Below are positions 1 through 10,833 of a stretch of DNA of 64,000 bases, piece by piece. A model generated the notes under the pieces. That model was not told where the DNA came from. It searched no databases and saw nothing but the letters and a program-made list of their open reading frames with translations. The first letter of the stretch is position 1, and each line of letters opens with the position of its first letter. Source of the DNA: Thiohalophilus sp. (lineage in GTDB: Bacteria > Pseudomonadota > Gammaproteobacteria > UBA6429 > Thiohalophilaceae); assembly GCF_034521165.1 (NCBI RefSeq), contig NZ_JAXHMV010000001.1, forward strand, positions 1-64,000, written 5' to 3'. The translations under genes were made by a program, and so were the position numbers.

Positions 1-34
1 ACATTTGAACCGGATCACTGATTTACAATTTATG

Positions 35-1901
35 CTACAGGTAACGATCATATTCCATCTCAAAGAGGAGAACTTTATCGACTAAGAGGAAAATTCCACC
101 TTCCTTGTTTCGGAGAAGAAATTCTGGAATTCTGTCTCCATCCAAATCAGAAAAATAAGGCACTGGATTGGCCTGGGTGACCTGAACAGTAATGGGCATT
201 TCCTCTTTTTGAAATTTCGGCATTTCGGCGTTCCCACATTTCTGAGAAGCAATCCCATCTTCTTTAGAACCTAAAAACAGGTCGAAATCACCATCGCCAT
301 CAATATCGTAAAAGGCGGGTAACTTTCTGTCTGCCCCTTCCCACTCCTTCAAACACAAGTTGCTCGGCCAACTCAAAATTTGGAGCCCTTGTTCGCTACC
401 TATTTTCGAAGTACACCACTCCTCCCCGAAGAACCCACGGCGTGTCGAGGTCACCCCCGTTCATCAAGATGAACAAGTTCGGCACGGCGTTGTTCCCCTG
501 GGCAATTCGACAAGTGTCTTCCACCAGCTCAAAAGTTCCGCCGGTGTTTTGGTAATACGCTACGCCGCCTCGCCATCTTCCGATCAGCAGATCGTCCAGC
601 CCGTCGTTCTCGATCGGCTATAACGCCGGTGCATCATGGTAGGCTTCAGGCAGCTCAGACATGCCGGTTTGATGAAACTCAGGGACTTTTTCTGACCCCT
701 TATTTTCATAGATATAAATAATGGACGTATTTCATTATCAGGATCTATTTTATTGCGCAGGCGTAGGGTCTTGATCTCCATCACCGTCCATATCTCCGGT
801 CGTAAGTATGCTTTCATTCCCGACATCAAGGGTGCTTAAAAACTCTTTCGTTTGTCGCAATTTCGAAGTCACCATTGGCCTGCTGTTCGTAGAAATAGAA
901 ATTTTCGGCCAGGGTTTGATTGGCGTTGTAGGCCCAGCCAGCGCCCAGGAAGAGATCGACATCGCCGTCATTGCCCCAGTCGGTAAGTGTTGAGGCATTA
1001 TAGCCGCTGGTTTGAACCGGATCATTTTCGGGAAACGGACGTGGTTCACTCTGGAAATCGGGATCGGTGGGATCACCTTCATTTTCGAGCAACAACACAC
1101 TGGGCTCAGAGAATCGCCCCGAATATCCTGATCGCCATATTGATCTATATCCATAAAAGCCATTGTGGCTCCGTGCAGCGTCCCAAACTGCTTCACGATC
1201 TCAATGTTCTCAAATTTATCGGTCACCAGTTCAAACTGTCGAATTGTAAGGTGTCATTCCAGGCCCACTGATTCATAACGGGTCAGTGTTCCCTCTAATC
1301 GACCTATGAACAGATCCAGGTTTCCGTCATTGTCAATATCCGTGACGTTGGGAATATTTTGCCGGTCCCGGAGAAAGGGGCTCTCCGTTTACATCCCGGA
1401 GTGAATCGGCTGCCAGCACGAACTTCGGTTCCTTCGCATTTCCTTCGTTTTTGTAATAGCGAATGTAGCTGTACGGCTGCTCAAGATCAGATCTAAGTCT
1501 CCATCCTGATCCATCTGAGAGCGAACGAGAACCCACTCTCCTGTGTGGAGATCCTGAAATTTATTTGTCTGCCATTTTAAGGGGACTTCACTGGCATAAT
1601 TGGTGTCTCAAAGAATTTCAGGTCATCCGTATTTCCTTGAACAAACAGGTCGGGATCGTGGTCATCAATATCCACAAACTGTGGACGAGGGGCGTTGATC
1701 CCAAGGAATGGGAATGAGATCAGCGATCCGGCTTCATCATATACTGGAAATGGGTTCACCTGTTGCTGGTAGTTTTGGAATGATGAATCCGTTGAATCAC
1801 CCGTAGTTTTAAAAAGACTACAGCCGGTAAAAAGCAGGGCGAAAGAAAGTATAAGTATGATAATTCGCGTTGTGTAGATTTTCAATATCTTCTTAACGCA
1901 T
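35..1901 (-). CDS. FG-GAP/VCBS-repeat lipoprotein (frameshifted)
   Basis: The N-terminus, read from about 1901 with one extra base near the start, is a lipoprotein signal: a basic start, hydrophobic IIILILSFALLFTGC with a lipobox Cys, then a Ser/Thr/Asp-rich linker. The rest, spread over at least five frames, has repeated calcium-loop-like stretches such as DIDGDGDFDLFLGS, DLDGDRIPEFLLRN and GNDGDVDLFLGAGW, typical of FG-GAP/VCBS beta-propeller repeats. Such proteins are exported and surface-anchored; their ligands vary and cannot be told here. The broken frames look like indel errors because the repeat pattern resumes after every break. Not a phage gene; it belongs to the host on the left flank and ends at a stop near 35. 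Confidence 0.7.
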
Positions 1902-2250
1902 TTGTTCCAATTCCGGAAGCGTGTTCCCGCTCGATGACTTTCACAATGGTATCGGTTTCCGTGTTTATGACAGTTACCGTTCCGGCAAAATCTGAGTTTC
2001 CGTAGCCTGGTTGGGATTGTAGGTGCCGTCCGATATCTTGCTGGTGATATAGAGAAATTTCCCATCCAGCGAAAGCGCTGCGCCATGGGGTTAAGCCAGT
2101 CCCTCCCTTCGATCACGGCTTCCACACTGCGTGATTCCATCTATAACTGAAACGGTGTGATCCTGTTTATTGGCGATGACATTCTTGCATGGGCGAGAAC
2201 GCAGGGATGCAGGGCTAAGCGCCGCCGATGCTTGCCAGTCATTTGGGGGA
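1883..2250 (-). CDS. YVTN-type beta-propeller protein, 3' part only (frameshifted)
   Basis: Three frames on the minus strand carry YVTN/40-residue propeller features: VIANKQDHTVSVID (about 2155-2205) and, near the end, a stretch ending EREHASGIGTNALRR. The end overlaps the start of the downstream lipoprotein gene, so the two were probably co-transcribed. Going upstream, recognisable propeller sequence fades by about 2240-2250, where phage-terminus-like sequence begins, so the 5' part appears to have been separated by prophage insertion. YVTN propellers are usually exported or periplasmic; no specific role can be assigned. Confidence 0.55.
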
Positions 2251-2330
2251 AAGTGGTTCCGTAATATCAAACAACAGATTACAAAACCGCGACAGCTTCC
2301 CGCAATAATCGCGACCAAATGCTTTTCCCT
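2251..2330. repeat. Probable distal (S-end) terminus of the Mu-like prophage
   Basis: Between the propeller fragment and the first phage-oriented coding sequence there is a TG (2254) followed by words resembling the other phage end: AACAACAGATTACAA (about 2268-2283) compares with the ACAACAG and TTACAA words inside 34,227-34,270. CGCGACAG and CGCAATAATCGCGACC just inside compare with GCGACAG and CGCAATTATTG at the opposite end. The exact boundary is uncertain because the sequence is noisy, and no matching 5-bp target duplication is seen across the two ends. Confidence 0.4.
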
Positions 2331-2394
2331 TAGTCGTAAGTTACTTAACCTAATTGATATACTGGATCTCTAGTTCTACTGAGGCTTGACCTTC

Positions 2395-3480
2395 ACTCAC
2401 TTCGCAGATATTCAATTATCTTTCACTCTTGTTTACTTGACCTTGAGCATAGTAGACCATAAACTCCTTCTCCTCGTCTATCCAGGTAAGCTCTGTCATG
2501 TCCGATAGATCGACGGCATGAATTATGGAGCTGAATGCAGTCCTGTTTATAATCGATCATTGCTCCAGATAATCCTTAGGGACTATTTTGCGTGGAGACT
2601 GACAACAATTCCGTCAGAAGACCAATCCTCGGCTTTTTGCCAATTTGATCCATCATAGTAATCATGCCTGGATCGTAGTTAATGCGTGAGAACGTCATCT
2701 ATGAAGGCCGTTTCTGACTCATTATTGAAAGATGTTTGCCCATTTCAGTCATTCCCTATGTACTTAATCTCGTCTAATTGGGCATCAATGCTGACGGGAC
2801 TATCAAATCAGCATCATGGTGTCAACGCTCAGAGGCAGATGTTTGTCGCCAGCATGCTGAAGGATGATCTCATGAATAAAACTGCCTGCGAAGGGAAGCT
2901 CTTGGTAAAGGTAAACTCGATTGTTTCGAGCTACACCTCATCTCCACTGTCTTCCGTTTCGGTGAGCCCTGATAAATTAGCATCCCATGCATCATTTTGC
3001 AAATAAACAGAATCGCCATGCCAGCAAAGAGGTTCGCTTCACATATGCGACAGTTTGCCGTATGATCTCCCGGTGTTTGATTCTCAATCCAGTTGACTAC
3101 CTAAATCCTGTGAACGAATGGTATCTCCGGCACCATGTAGCCAAGGCAATATCTAAAATAGCCTTTGTTGCTCATCTAATGCCGCTGCACCCGTGGCAAA
3201 AGAATTTCAGACGATCTGTACAATCGATCCAGATCCTGTTTCTTCCCAATCATCCGGAGTGCCGTTAGTCCAGTTGGCAAAGTTTGGATTATCTGTAATA
3301 AAATATACGTTAATGAGTTCTACCAACTTATTGAGGCCGGAGAATTCCATGTCCTCTGTGTCTTCAGCTCTTAAAAGAGGACCGTTGGATGAAGCCGAAT
3401 AGGATCTGACTCGTAAGTGCTCCATGATCCACCTTCACACCGTGCCCACGTAGCCCAGTTATTAAGCGGTGCGCTGGGCT
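2395..3480 (-). CDS. Phage tail-tip/fibre-like protein with carbohydrate-binding-like module (badly frameshifted)
   Basis: No long frame survives, but pieces on the minus strand read as one gene: a stretch ending NPNFANWTNGTPDDWEETG (about 3220-3330), later YLQNDAWDANLSGLTETED and YYDGSNWQKAEDW. The pattern N-x-x-F-x-x-W-x-x-G-T-P-x-x-W is typical of beta-sandwich carbohydrate-binding-like modules in tail and secreted proteins. It lies downstream of the tape measure and is the last gene before the phage S-end, where Mu-like phages keep tail fibre genes. Function is inferred from position and fold style only. Confidence 0.4.
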
Positions 3481-3847
3481 ATATACCATTCTCCATCCTG
3501 CTGCCAGATCTAAAGAACGTTTTGAAATGATTAAGCACGGCCATTAAAACATCATGTTTGGAGGAGACCTGATGTTATCAACAAGTCGACGGAAGGATCT
3601 GCAATTGCTAAACTTCTTTACCCAGAACGTTCCTACAGACTGATAGTGCTTATATCGAAAAAGCACCCGTACAAGGGGAGCGATAAACCAATATCACCTA
3701 AAATATCATAAAAGAAATCACCCCAACTGAATGGGGGATGTATAGTCATTCTCCTGTGATTTTAGGACGCTGAGACCATCTGAAAAGACAAATGTGCGGA
3801 TTTCTGTTGCTCAGAACCGCGAAGGCATGAAGCTTGACGTTGGGAAT

Positions 3848-4101
3848 CAGTACAAAACGCGTTGTCCGTTATCGATTTTAACATAGTATCTACCAGGGGT
3901 GAATGATTTGAAAAGGTCGCGATAGTAATTTATCGCGCTGGCGGAGATCTGCAGCTGAATCTCTCCGCGTAGATGAGTGGCAAAGGGCTCCGTGCGCCTT
4001 GCCTGAACAAATCTCATCCTTTACAATAAAATCTTTTTGCGTTGGCTGGGTTTGCAGATGTGAAAGCTCATGAAATTTCACCGAATAATCACGGGATTCA
4101 T
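3848..4101 (-). CDS. Small phage protein after tape measure (frameshifted)
   Basis: The ATG at 4101 overlaps the tape-measure stop as ATGA, suggesting translational coupling. After at least two frame changes the 3' part reads clearly to a stop at 3848, with ATHLRGEIQLQISASAINYY and FTPGRYYVKIDNGQRVLY. About 80 residues. No family recognised; by position it could be a baseplate or tail-tip protein. The stretch from 3500 to 3848 shows no gene that I can support. Confidence 0.4.
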
Positions 4102-6735
4102 ATTTGCGATATGCGATAATAAAATGCAGTTTGAGCCCCGCTTCCTTTTTCACCCATTTGGAGCATGCGCTCAAACTCCGAGATGTTCAATTCCACCTTG
4201 CGTTCCATGCGCTCCATGCGGTCGGTTTGGCGCTCAATGGCTCGTAAGATGTCGCGATTGTCTGCGGGTTGAACCGTCACTGATCCACGGCCTCCGGTAT
4301 CGGGAATAAATGGCCGTGAGCGATTCATGCGCTCCATAGCTTCCACATTCTTATTGGTGATGACATTCGAGCCTTTGGGCAGGTAGGTGATCACCTCGTT
4401 TTTGTGAACCTTGGCCATACCGCCTTCGTAATCATCTACGCCTTTGTTGAATTTCGGGTATCTGGTTGAACAAGTGCTGATATAGCAGCTACCGACGCCC
4501 GGCCGGACGGCTAATGCTGTAAAAGGAGAACGGAACCGTACTCAGTATCGTTTGCAATCTGAAGCAGCAACGGCTTCTGGCAATGTCTTAGCTTTGTATG
4601 GCGCCGTAAGGACCTGCTCACGAACAGCATTCCCAATATCAGCCAGGCTCTTGATCTGATCACTTGGCCATTGATTGGCATACAACGCTATTGAGCTTGC
4701 TGAGCGTTCATGAGGCTCTTCGTATTTCTCCTTCAGGACTGAATCTCATCGCCCATAGCGATTGAATAACCAGTCGGCAATCAGATATCGATCAGTCATT
4801 CAGCTGTTTTCTGCATTGCGAAATTAACGTCGTTGGTATGATCTTCCAGCACGGAAGAAACTGCCTATATACTGTGTCGTCAATCTCCGTTGCATTGCGT
4901 GCGCATCAATTGGCATGATCAATCTCTCTCAAAGTGGATGCTTCCGATCATTTACAGTACTAATCAACATCCAGTCGATTATCAGGCTTAACATCGTGCG
5001 AATCAGCTATTCTCAGACATTTCTGCCTTGTATTGGAACTCAGCTTATGCTCGTTCATTAGTTCAGCACAGTGATTTGAGCTTCTTGATGATATTTTCAC
5101 CAGCTACAGTTTCGGCTTCGATCGAATACTTTCTGCAAGACTTTATTCCAGTGCATCGCCTCCTACATATCTCTATACTGCATAATAGACTTCAATTTCA
5201 ATGAGCTTGGCAATTTCTGATTTCCTTTTAAAGTTCCCACGTGATTATTCTCTGAAAGAGCATCATATTTAGGTTTTGTCTTCCTTAATGTTCTGAGCTC
5301 GTATTCTAAATAATTGTCGGCCTATGTTATATTTCAATATTCATTCTGCAGTTCAGATCTACGCTATAATCCAGCTTGCTCATACCTTACTCACATCTTC
5401 ATTGACAGCGTGCATATTACCGGCTTTATCAAGCATGCCATTTCTTTTGAGCACGATCAGCATTCAACCTCGCGACTTATATCGCTTCAACAATACGTTG
5501 ATGCGATGTCAACTTTTGCTCAACGCGCTTTGACATGAAGCCATACCGTTGAGCCTTCACCAATCAGTACTCGGTCTAACTCTACTGGCAAGCATTTATG
5601 CCATTAACCGTCAGCCCATTAAGTTCCTGGAAAGCGCTTGATCAACTCATTATCAATGGCGTTAGTCAACCGCTTCGCAGGCCGTCTCAAACGTCTTGCA
5701 TCTGAACATTCAACTGCTCCTGCGCCACATTACTATCCGTCACCTTCTCCGTCATTTCGCCCACGGCATCGGCGTTTTTGATAAGGATCTGGGCGGCGGT
5801 GATGGCTTCACGTCCGAAGAGTTTCTCTCAGGCAGCGGAGTCTTCCAGGAGTGGGTTCGAGCTTGTTCAGTGTGGCTGACAGTCCGTCGCTTTGCAATGT
5901 CCACGCCTTCAATTCCTGCCTCGGCAAGCTTGGCAGAATTGTTCAGCGTAAGGAATCACGTTCCGCAGCTGCGTACCGGCCTGGGAGCCCGGTGAATGGC
6001 ATTGGCCGCCAGCACCTGAACGTGGAGGCGTTCAGCGTCCTCAAATGCAGATTAGCCGCAGCCGGCTACCGATACCGACTTCACTGGTAGGCATCCGCCT
6101 GATCGCGCCACCTCAGCCGCTCCAAATTTGGAACCGGCGGCAATGGAATTAATGAGCCGTTCGGTCTCGGAGGCGGGAAGGTTGAACTGGTTGATGGCCG
6201 TGGTGAGGGTACGAACGGACGTGGCCAGATCTACACCGGCAGCCTTCTGTAGCACCACGGCCTGCTCGCTCACTTCCTGCAGCTGTTGGAGTCCCTCGGC
6301 GGTGCCGAAGTCGATCTTCTCAGCCAGTTGCGAGGCTACCAGCTTATTCGCCTCAATGATGTTGTTAGCGGCTTCCCCGTACTTCACGGAGAGATCAAGG
6401 GCGTTGGAGGAAAGTTCGTCGAGTTGGTCCCCGGTGATCCCTGTAATAGCTTCGAGGTCGGCAAGGCTGTTTTGGTATTCCTTGCCCTTTTCCATCATGC
6501 GGTTGAAGCCCATAACCACCGCGCCCGTGGCGGCAACGGCTATCCCGGCCAGACCTGCTTTCCCGAGGTTCCGCATGGCAGAGCTGCGCATATTGGCGAA
6601 GGAACCGGAGGCGTTTTTGGAGGTCTTTTTGGTCTGACCTTCCATCTCCTTCAGCTCGCCGGTGAACTCCTTCACATTGCGTTTTGCGCCTGCTGTGGCA
6701 AATACGACCGATACTTTAATTTCTTCTTTTGCCAT
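4098..6735 (-). CDS. Tail tape-measure protein (frameshifted)
   Basis: The first 220 codons (6735 down to about 6070) are one clean frame: start MAKEEIKVSVVFATAG, a coiled region, a hydrophobic GLAGIAVAATGAVVMGF segment (about residues 65-82) and the typical tape-measure word SLADLEAITGITGDQL. The 3' end is also readable: HKNEVITYLPKGSNVITNKN followed by a heptad-rich coil (RQTDRMERMERKVEL) to a stop at 4098. The middle, 4430-6050, has lost frame. As read the gene would encode roughly 880 residues. The protein sets tail length and is threaded through the tail tube. Two small genes lie immediately upstream, as expected for tail assembly chaperones. Confidence 0.75.
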
Positions 6736-6736
6736 C

Positions 6737-7010
6737 TCAGCTTACCAGTTTATGGATGTAGGTTAGCGCGATCTGTCGGCGGGTGGAATGGAACAGGTCT
6801 TTTTGCTCGGCACTGGTTTCAGCAGCACGGAAGGCGAGGTACTCCCAGTGGTTCATCTCTTCGTTAAGTACTTCCTGCGTTTGCATCTTCCAGATCTGTT
6901 GGGGTTCCTGTTGCTCATTAAATCGATCAGGGCTGAGGGTAACTATCGGCGAGCTCCAGTATCTTCTCAGCCTCTGAATAATCTTTTACTGAAGCCCGTG
7001 AAAATCCCCG
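6737..7010 (-). CDS. Second small tail gene before the tape measure (frameshifted)
   Basis: On the minus strand a frame reads FNEQQEPQQIWKMQTQEVLN then HWEYLAFRAAETSAEQKDLF and ends KLVS-stop at 6737, two bases before the tape-measure ATG. Its upstream part overlaps the end of the 6986-7432 gene in another frame. The layout (small acidic gene, overlapping second gene, tape measure) matches the paired tail-assembly chaperones of long-tailed phages, in which the second is made by ribosomal frameshifting; whether that happens here cannot be judged from noisy sequence. Confidence 0.45.
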
Positions 7011-7432
7011 TATGCCCTCTGGATCTCACTGAAATTCAGCTCGTCCGGGTCCGTGTTGGCGGCGTCGAAATCCTCGAACAGCGCCTCGGCCAGTCCCAGC
7101 CAGTACTCGGCAGTGGTGATCGCCTCCGGCGGGTCCACATGCTCATCCTTGTGCCGCTTGATGATGTTCTGCAAGTCAGTGTGGGTCTTGCCTGGATCTT
7201 CATTGTTCCGCTCCACCATCTGCGCCAGGGCATCCACACTCACGCGGACATCCTTGCTCAGCTCCGGGATCTTCTCCTCGGGCTTCCACCGTTGCATCTC
7301 GCAGATCTGCTTCTTCTCCTGCAAACTCACCCCGGCATACCGAACCTGCAGTTCATGAATCTTCCGCTCCCGCGCCACAGTTGTAGGAGCGAGGGTTGCG
7401 TTTTGCTTTGCGAGTGGGTTGTACGTCTTCAT
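6986..7432 (-). CDS. Probable tail assembly chaperone (first gene)
   Basis: Clean 148-residue frame starting MKTYNPLAKQNATLAPTT, rich in charged residues and helix formers, with no membrane segment. No named family is recognised from sequence alone. Its size, acidity and position directly upstream of a small overlapping gene and the tape measure are those of gpG/gp41-type tail assembly chaperones. Function is inference from synteny. Confidence 0.5.
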   Translation of the reverse strand: MKTYNPLAKQNATLAPTTVARERKIHELQVRYAGVSLQEKKQICEMQRWKPEEKIPELSKDVRVSVDALAQMVERNNEDPGKTHTDLQNIIKRHKDEHVDPPEAITTAEYWLGLAEALFEDFDAANTDPDELNFSEIQRAYGDFHGLQ

Positions 7433-7439
7433 ATCTGGT

Positions 7440-9075
7440 TTAAATTTTTGGTTAAGTGTGGTGGTTTTTCGGTGATAACGAGGTGTTGTCTATCTAAGTA
7501 ATTGCGGTAACTATCCACTCATCAAACTGTATCCTGCTTTTGCTGTCAGAAGTCGGTCGATGAGCCAACTTGCCCCTGGCGTACAGCTATACTCCAATCA
7601 CTCCAATGCCGATCTTCTGTCTCATTAGCCATGTCTTACATATTTTTTATCGTGAACGGACAAATGTTGCTATATGTTCGATAGGTGTCCATAGATCTTT
7701 TGAGTGGGCGTTCACGGTTGGTAAAGTCCCCATGCGGCACCTTCGGGCATTCTGCGGCGATCATATGAGCATATTGCACCCTGCTAACCTACAACATTAT
7801 TTGTCAGTGAATAGCCGCAATACCGTGCCAACATTGTTATCATAACAATCGCCTGACACTATCTATCGTGGCAGTATTTGTAACTCTACCGAGTCCGTGT
7901 TCTCAGTCCACCACATTCTGGATGCCCCATCTACCATATTAGTTGGCGTGCAAACAACGCTATTAGAAACAATTAAAACTAAAGCATCCGTAGTAAAGTC
8001 ATGCTATTTCGTATATACACGCGTCTTGCTGCGTTTTCAGGTATAAACCTAAGCAGCTATTCCTACCAACATGTATGATGCCATCATAAGCTAACGCCCT
8101 CATTTTCGATATATTCAAATTGCTGTAACATTATCAGATAGTGTGCAGAGTTCGGTCGATCCGTTTGCTCAAGCCTAACACCCAAAGTGTTCTATAAAAT
8201 ACATGTTTGATCAGCTGAATTTACTCATCGGGTGAAGTCTTACGACTTGCGTTTAGTAATCATATCGATACCTGTAGTTAGCATTTGTTGCCGATCTGCA
8301 GTTAAGCCCATACATCACCATTGACTATACAGTACACCCCATCAAACTTGATGAGCTGTTTAGTAACGATACTAAATCCATAGAACTTGTCTACCGTGTC
8401 TACATCCAACATCAGTATCTACTGAATCCATGTAAAAACAGCCCCCTAGTCCTGTCAATTAGTTGCTAGCTCCAACTTGTCATAGCTTTCCATCGTTCTA
8501 AAGCCCAGAATTGTGGTCCGAGATCGTTTGATTCCTACGCCGTGAATCCATATGTACCAGTCTTTATTGGCATGAAACAATTAGGAACTGTATATAATTT
8601 CAGGTTCTTGAACGTGCATCTAACAGTACTCTATTAATACTTGTCTTCATCGAATAATCCCTACTGAGCTAATGTTCCTGCTTCACGCCCTCCATGAATA
8701 GACATTCCAGAGTCCATCCTCTCAGCCTCTATTGAGTACAACATTCCTTTAGAACTACACTAGAGGGTATAAACTGTCAGGTCCGTCAGCTACAACATGT
8801 CTGATGCATCTGAATCCAAACCATCATCTGTGTATAATCACGTAGTCTCATACCATGTAACAATCAGACCTTCAGGAACACTCTTTTGGCACTTCCAACG
8901 CAATCCAGCGGTTATATACTGCCGAACCACTATGCGGTTTCCTCAGAGTAGCTGTAATAAAAATCACCTCCATTTCCAGTCATCCATCAATTCATGATAA
9001 CCGTTGGAGCGTGAGTAGCTGGCCTCATCGTAGCAGGATATCAACGCTGTAGACTTGAGTTCGCAGTGTGGCTTC
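7440..9075. other. Frame-less stretch of the tail module
   Basis: About 1.6 kb with no open frame longer than about 90 codons on either strand and no recognisable protein words except short pieces such as SRMWWTENTDSVEL on the minus strand near 7,880-7,930. It lies inside the leftward tail operon, where a large structural gene is expected. I interpret it as coding sequence whose frame has been destroyed by indel errors, and see no RNA gene, repeat or promoter in it. Confidence 0.5.
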
Positions 9076-9079
9076 ACTA

Positions 9080-9474
9080 CCAACCCTGATAATGAGGCCT
9101 TATCATCAACATACTTCTTCAGTAGTAACCGGCTCAGAGAAATCTTCCCAAGCTCCAGTAGCAGTTGAAAATCTAATCAACTGAAATTTATCCCCGTCTT
9201 TTAGAATAATAAGAGATGTCCCCGTTATCTTCTCCATTTCCGGTGGCCGGTTTTACGGTGAGATCATCATCCCCGGCAAAGCCACGCTGGAAATTAACAG
9301 GCCCGTAAGCGTTGGCAGTGGCAACCGCACTATCCAGTTGGTCAATCGCATCCTGCACCTGCTGGTCATTCGTTTGCGAGGTTATTCAGACCATGCAGCC
9401 AGATCATCTTAGCAGCGTTGTACGCATCAATCGCATCCTGAATCGCACTCTTTTTCTACTTCTACGTTTGCCAT
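9080..9474 (-). CDS. Phage structural protein, unknown (frameshifted)
   Basis: The start MANVEVEK at 9474 follows the previous gene's stop by a few bases. Pieces in successive frames read DAIDAYNAAKMIWLHGLNN, DAIDQLDSAVATANAYGPVN, GFAGDDDLTVKPATGNGEDN and KDGDKFQLIRFSTATGAWED, which together look like a single tail or head accessory protein of at least 110 residues. The two similar words DAIDAYNAA and DAIDQLDSA suggest an N-terminal helical repeat. No family recognised. Confidence 0.4.
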
Positions 9475-9479
9475 CTTAT

Positions 9480-10020
9480 CTAAGCCGTTTCCAGTGTTAC
9501 AGTTTCTATGTTAATTCCCATCCAGGTGATGCTTCCGTCTGCGCCTACCTGGGCCGGCGGGAAGTTCCTGGCGGTTACGCCGTCTTCATCCTCACTGATC
9601 CCCACAAATCCCTCGAGCTTTTCCCGTCTGCCATGATCCAGAAGCCGGGTGTTTTTTCGATCGCGAGATCATCGCCCTGGCGGCGCATTTCGAGTCGGGT
9701 TCGGTTGCGGCCTCGGGCAGGTAAATTTAGCGGGTTCAATGACGCGGATGGTGGAGCTTTCATCCCAGAAGATATAGTCCTGGTTTCCATACACCACCGC
9801 TTTCAGCAGGGTTCGAGTTCCGGGACCACGTGCGGAGCTGCTCCATATCTGCATCGTCCATGAAGCCGATCAGAGGCCGGGCACAGTCTTCGATCCACAC
9901 CACGTTGCCATCCAGATCTTCCTCGGCAATGCCTTCCATATTGAAGTCACTGTCCTGCGTGAGCTTCCGGACGGTCACGTACTCGGTCTCGTCCGCAGCG
10001 TTGTACAGGGTGGCGCTATG
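9480..10020 (-). CDS. Phage structural protein, unknown (frameshifted)
   Basis: Readable pieces in order are TLYNAADETEYVTVRKLTQD, EEDLDGNVVWIEDCARPLIG, VVYGNQDYIFWDESSTIRVI, KTPGFWIMADGKSSRDLWG and GADGSITWMGINIETVTLET, ending at a stop at 9480. The start is uncertain, near 10,020. About 175 residues. It directly follows a pair of tandem paralogues and lies between lysis and tail genes. Possibly a tail tube or completion protein; this is a guess from position. Confidence 0.4.
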
Positions 10021-10043
10021 TGCTCCGTTATTCCCGATTCAGC

Positions 10044-10422
10044 TTACACCGAACTCTTCACAAACCGAGCATTAAAGAACGCCCGTGTTCGGGTTGCAAA
10101 TTGCTTGGGCTCGCTTACGATGACGGAGAAGCCTTCGTCCCAGTCGCCCACGTTGCCCTCAGCGTCGGTGAAGCGAAGATCCACTAAGCCGTCGGCCAGC
10201 ATCTCCGTGCGGAGCGCGGCTTTCTTGCTGGTGTCATAGACCTGGCAGTTCGTACACGTCCTGCTTGCCTCCGTACACTTCGCCGCCATCGGCTGTTTCT
10301 TCCTGTGCGGTTTCCGGTGAGTGTGAAGAGTCGGTCTTCAGTTTCCCAGGTCGGCTGAAGGATACCTGGCACCTACCGGCACCAGTCACTTTCGATATTC
10401 GTTTTTTATGCCAAAATCCCAT
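10044..10422 (-). CDS. Tandem phage paralogue B (frameshifted)
   Basis: Starts MGFWHKKRISKVTGAG at 10,422 and ends at 10,044 with TRTRAFFNARFVKSSV. Between them the words FTLTGNRTG, EVYGGKQDVYEL, ALRTEMLADGLVDLRFTDAE and DWDEGFSVIVSEPKQF are read in two or three frames. It parallels the gene just upstream (10,436-10,821) along its whole length, so the two arose by duplication. About 125 residues; a structural role (tail or head decoration) is inferred from neighbours. Confidence 0.5.
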
Positions 10423-10435
10423 GATTGCTCCTTAC

Positions 10436-10821
10436 TTAAATGAATGTTCGCACAAAGCGGAAGTGGTACTTCTGCCGGGCGCGTGGTTGAAATAGTTTTG
10501 GTTTCCTGCAGCTTCACGGAAAAGCCCTCCTCAACCTCATCGGCTTCGTTGTCGTCCAGGCTGCGGATGCGTAGATCCACCATCTCATCGGCGTCCTGCT
10601 TCGCTTTCAGGGCGGTGTATTGCGACTCCGAAAAGCTCTGCACTTCGTACACTTCCTGCGTGCCGCGCGTACAGTTCCTGAGCCGTCAGCTGGCTTCTTC
10701 CTGTGCGGTTTCCGGAAGTGTGAAGCTATCCGGTACCAGGGGACCAAGATCGGCCCAGACCGGTGATGCCTACGGTTGAGTCTTCAACCCAGTCAATTCG
10801 TTTTTTGCTATACTTTCCCAT
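10436..10821 (-). CDS. Tandem phage paralogue A (frameshifted)
   Basis: Starts MGKYSKKRIDWVEDSTVGIT at 10,821, just after the endolysin stop. Later pieces are DSFTLPETAQEE, EVYEVQSFSESQYTALKAKQ, ADEMVDLRIRSLDDNEADEV and EEGFSVKLQETKTISTTR, ending near 10,436 with FRFVRTFI. The shared plan with paralogue B is MG-x-x-x-KKRI, an EVY segment, a (M/L)VDLR strand, an EGFSV strand and a terminal FxxRFV. No database family recognised by eye. Confidence 0.5.
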
Positions 10822-10833
10822 GATAATTAGGTC

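Noticed and set aside
3046..3060. TGCGACAGTT, an exact 10-base match to the phage c-end
   Set aside because: It lies within readable tail-gene coding sequence and lacks the second TTACAA word, so it is taken as chance, and the region near 2,254 is preferred as the S-end.
7440..9300. Possible diversity-generating retroelement or invertible fibre region in the tail module
   Set aside because: The frameless stretch shows no reverse transcriptase, template/variable repeat pair or recombinase; sequence error explains it better.
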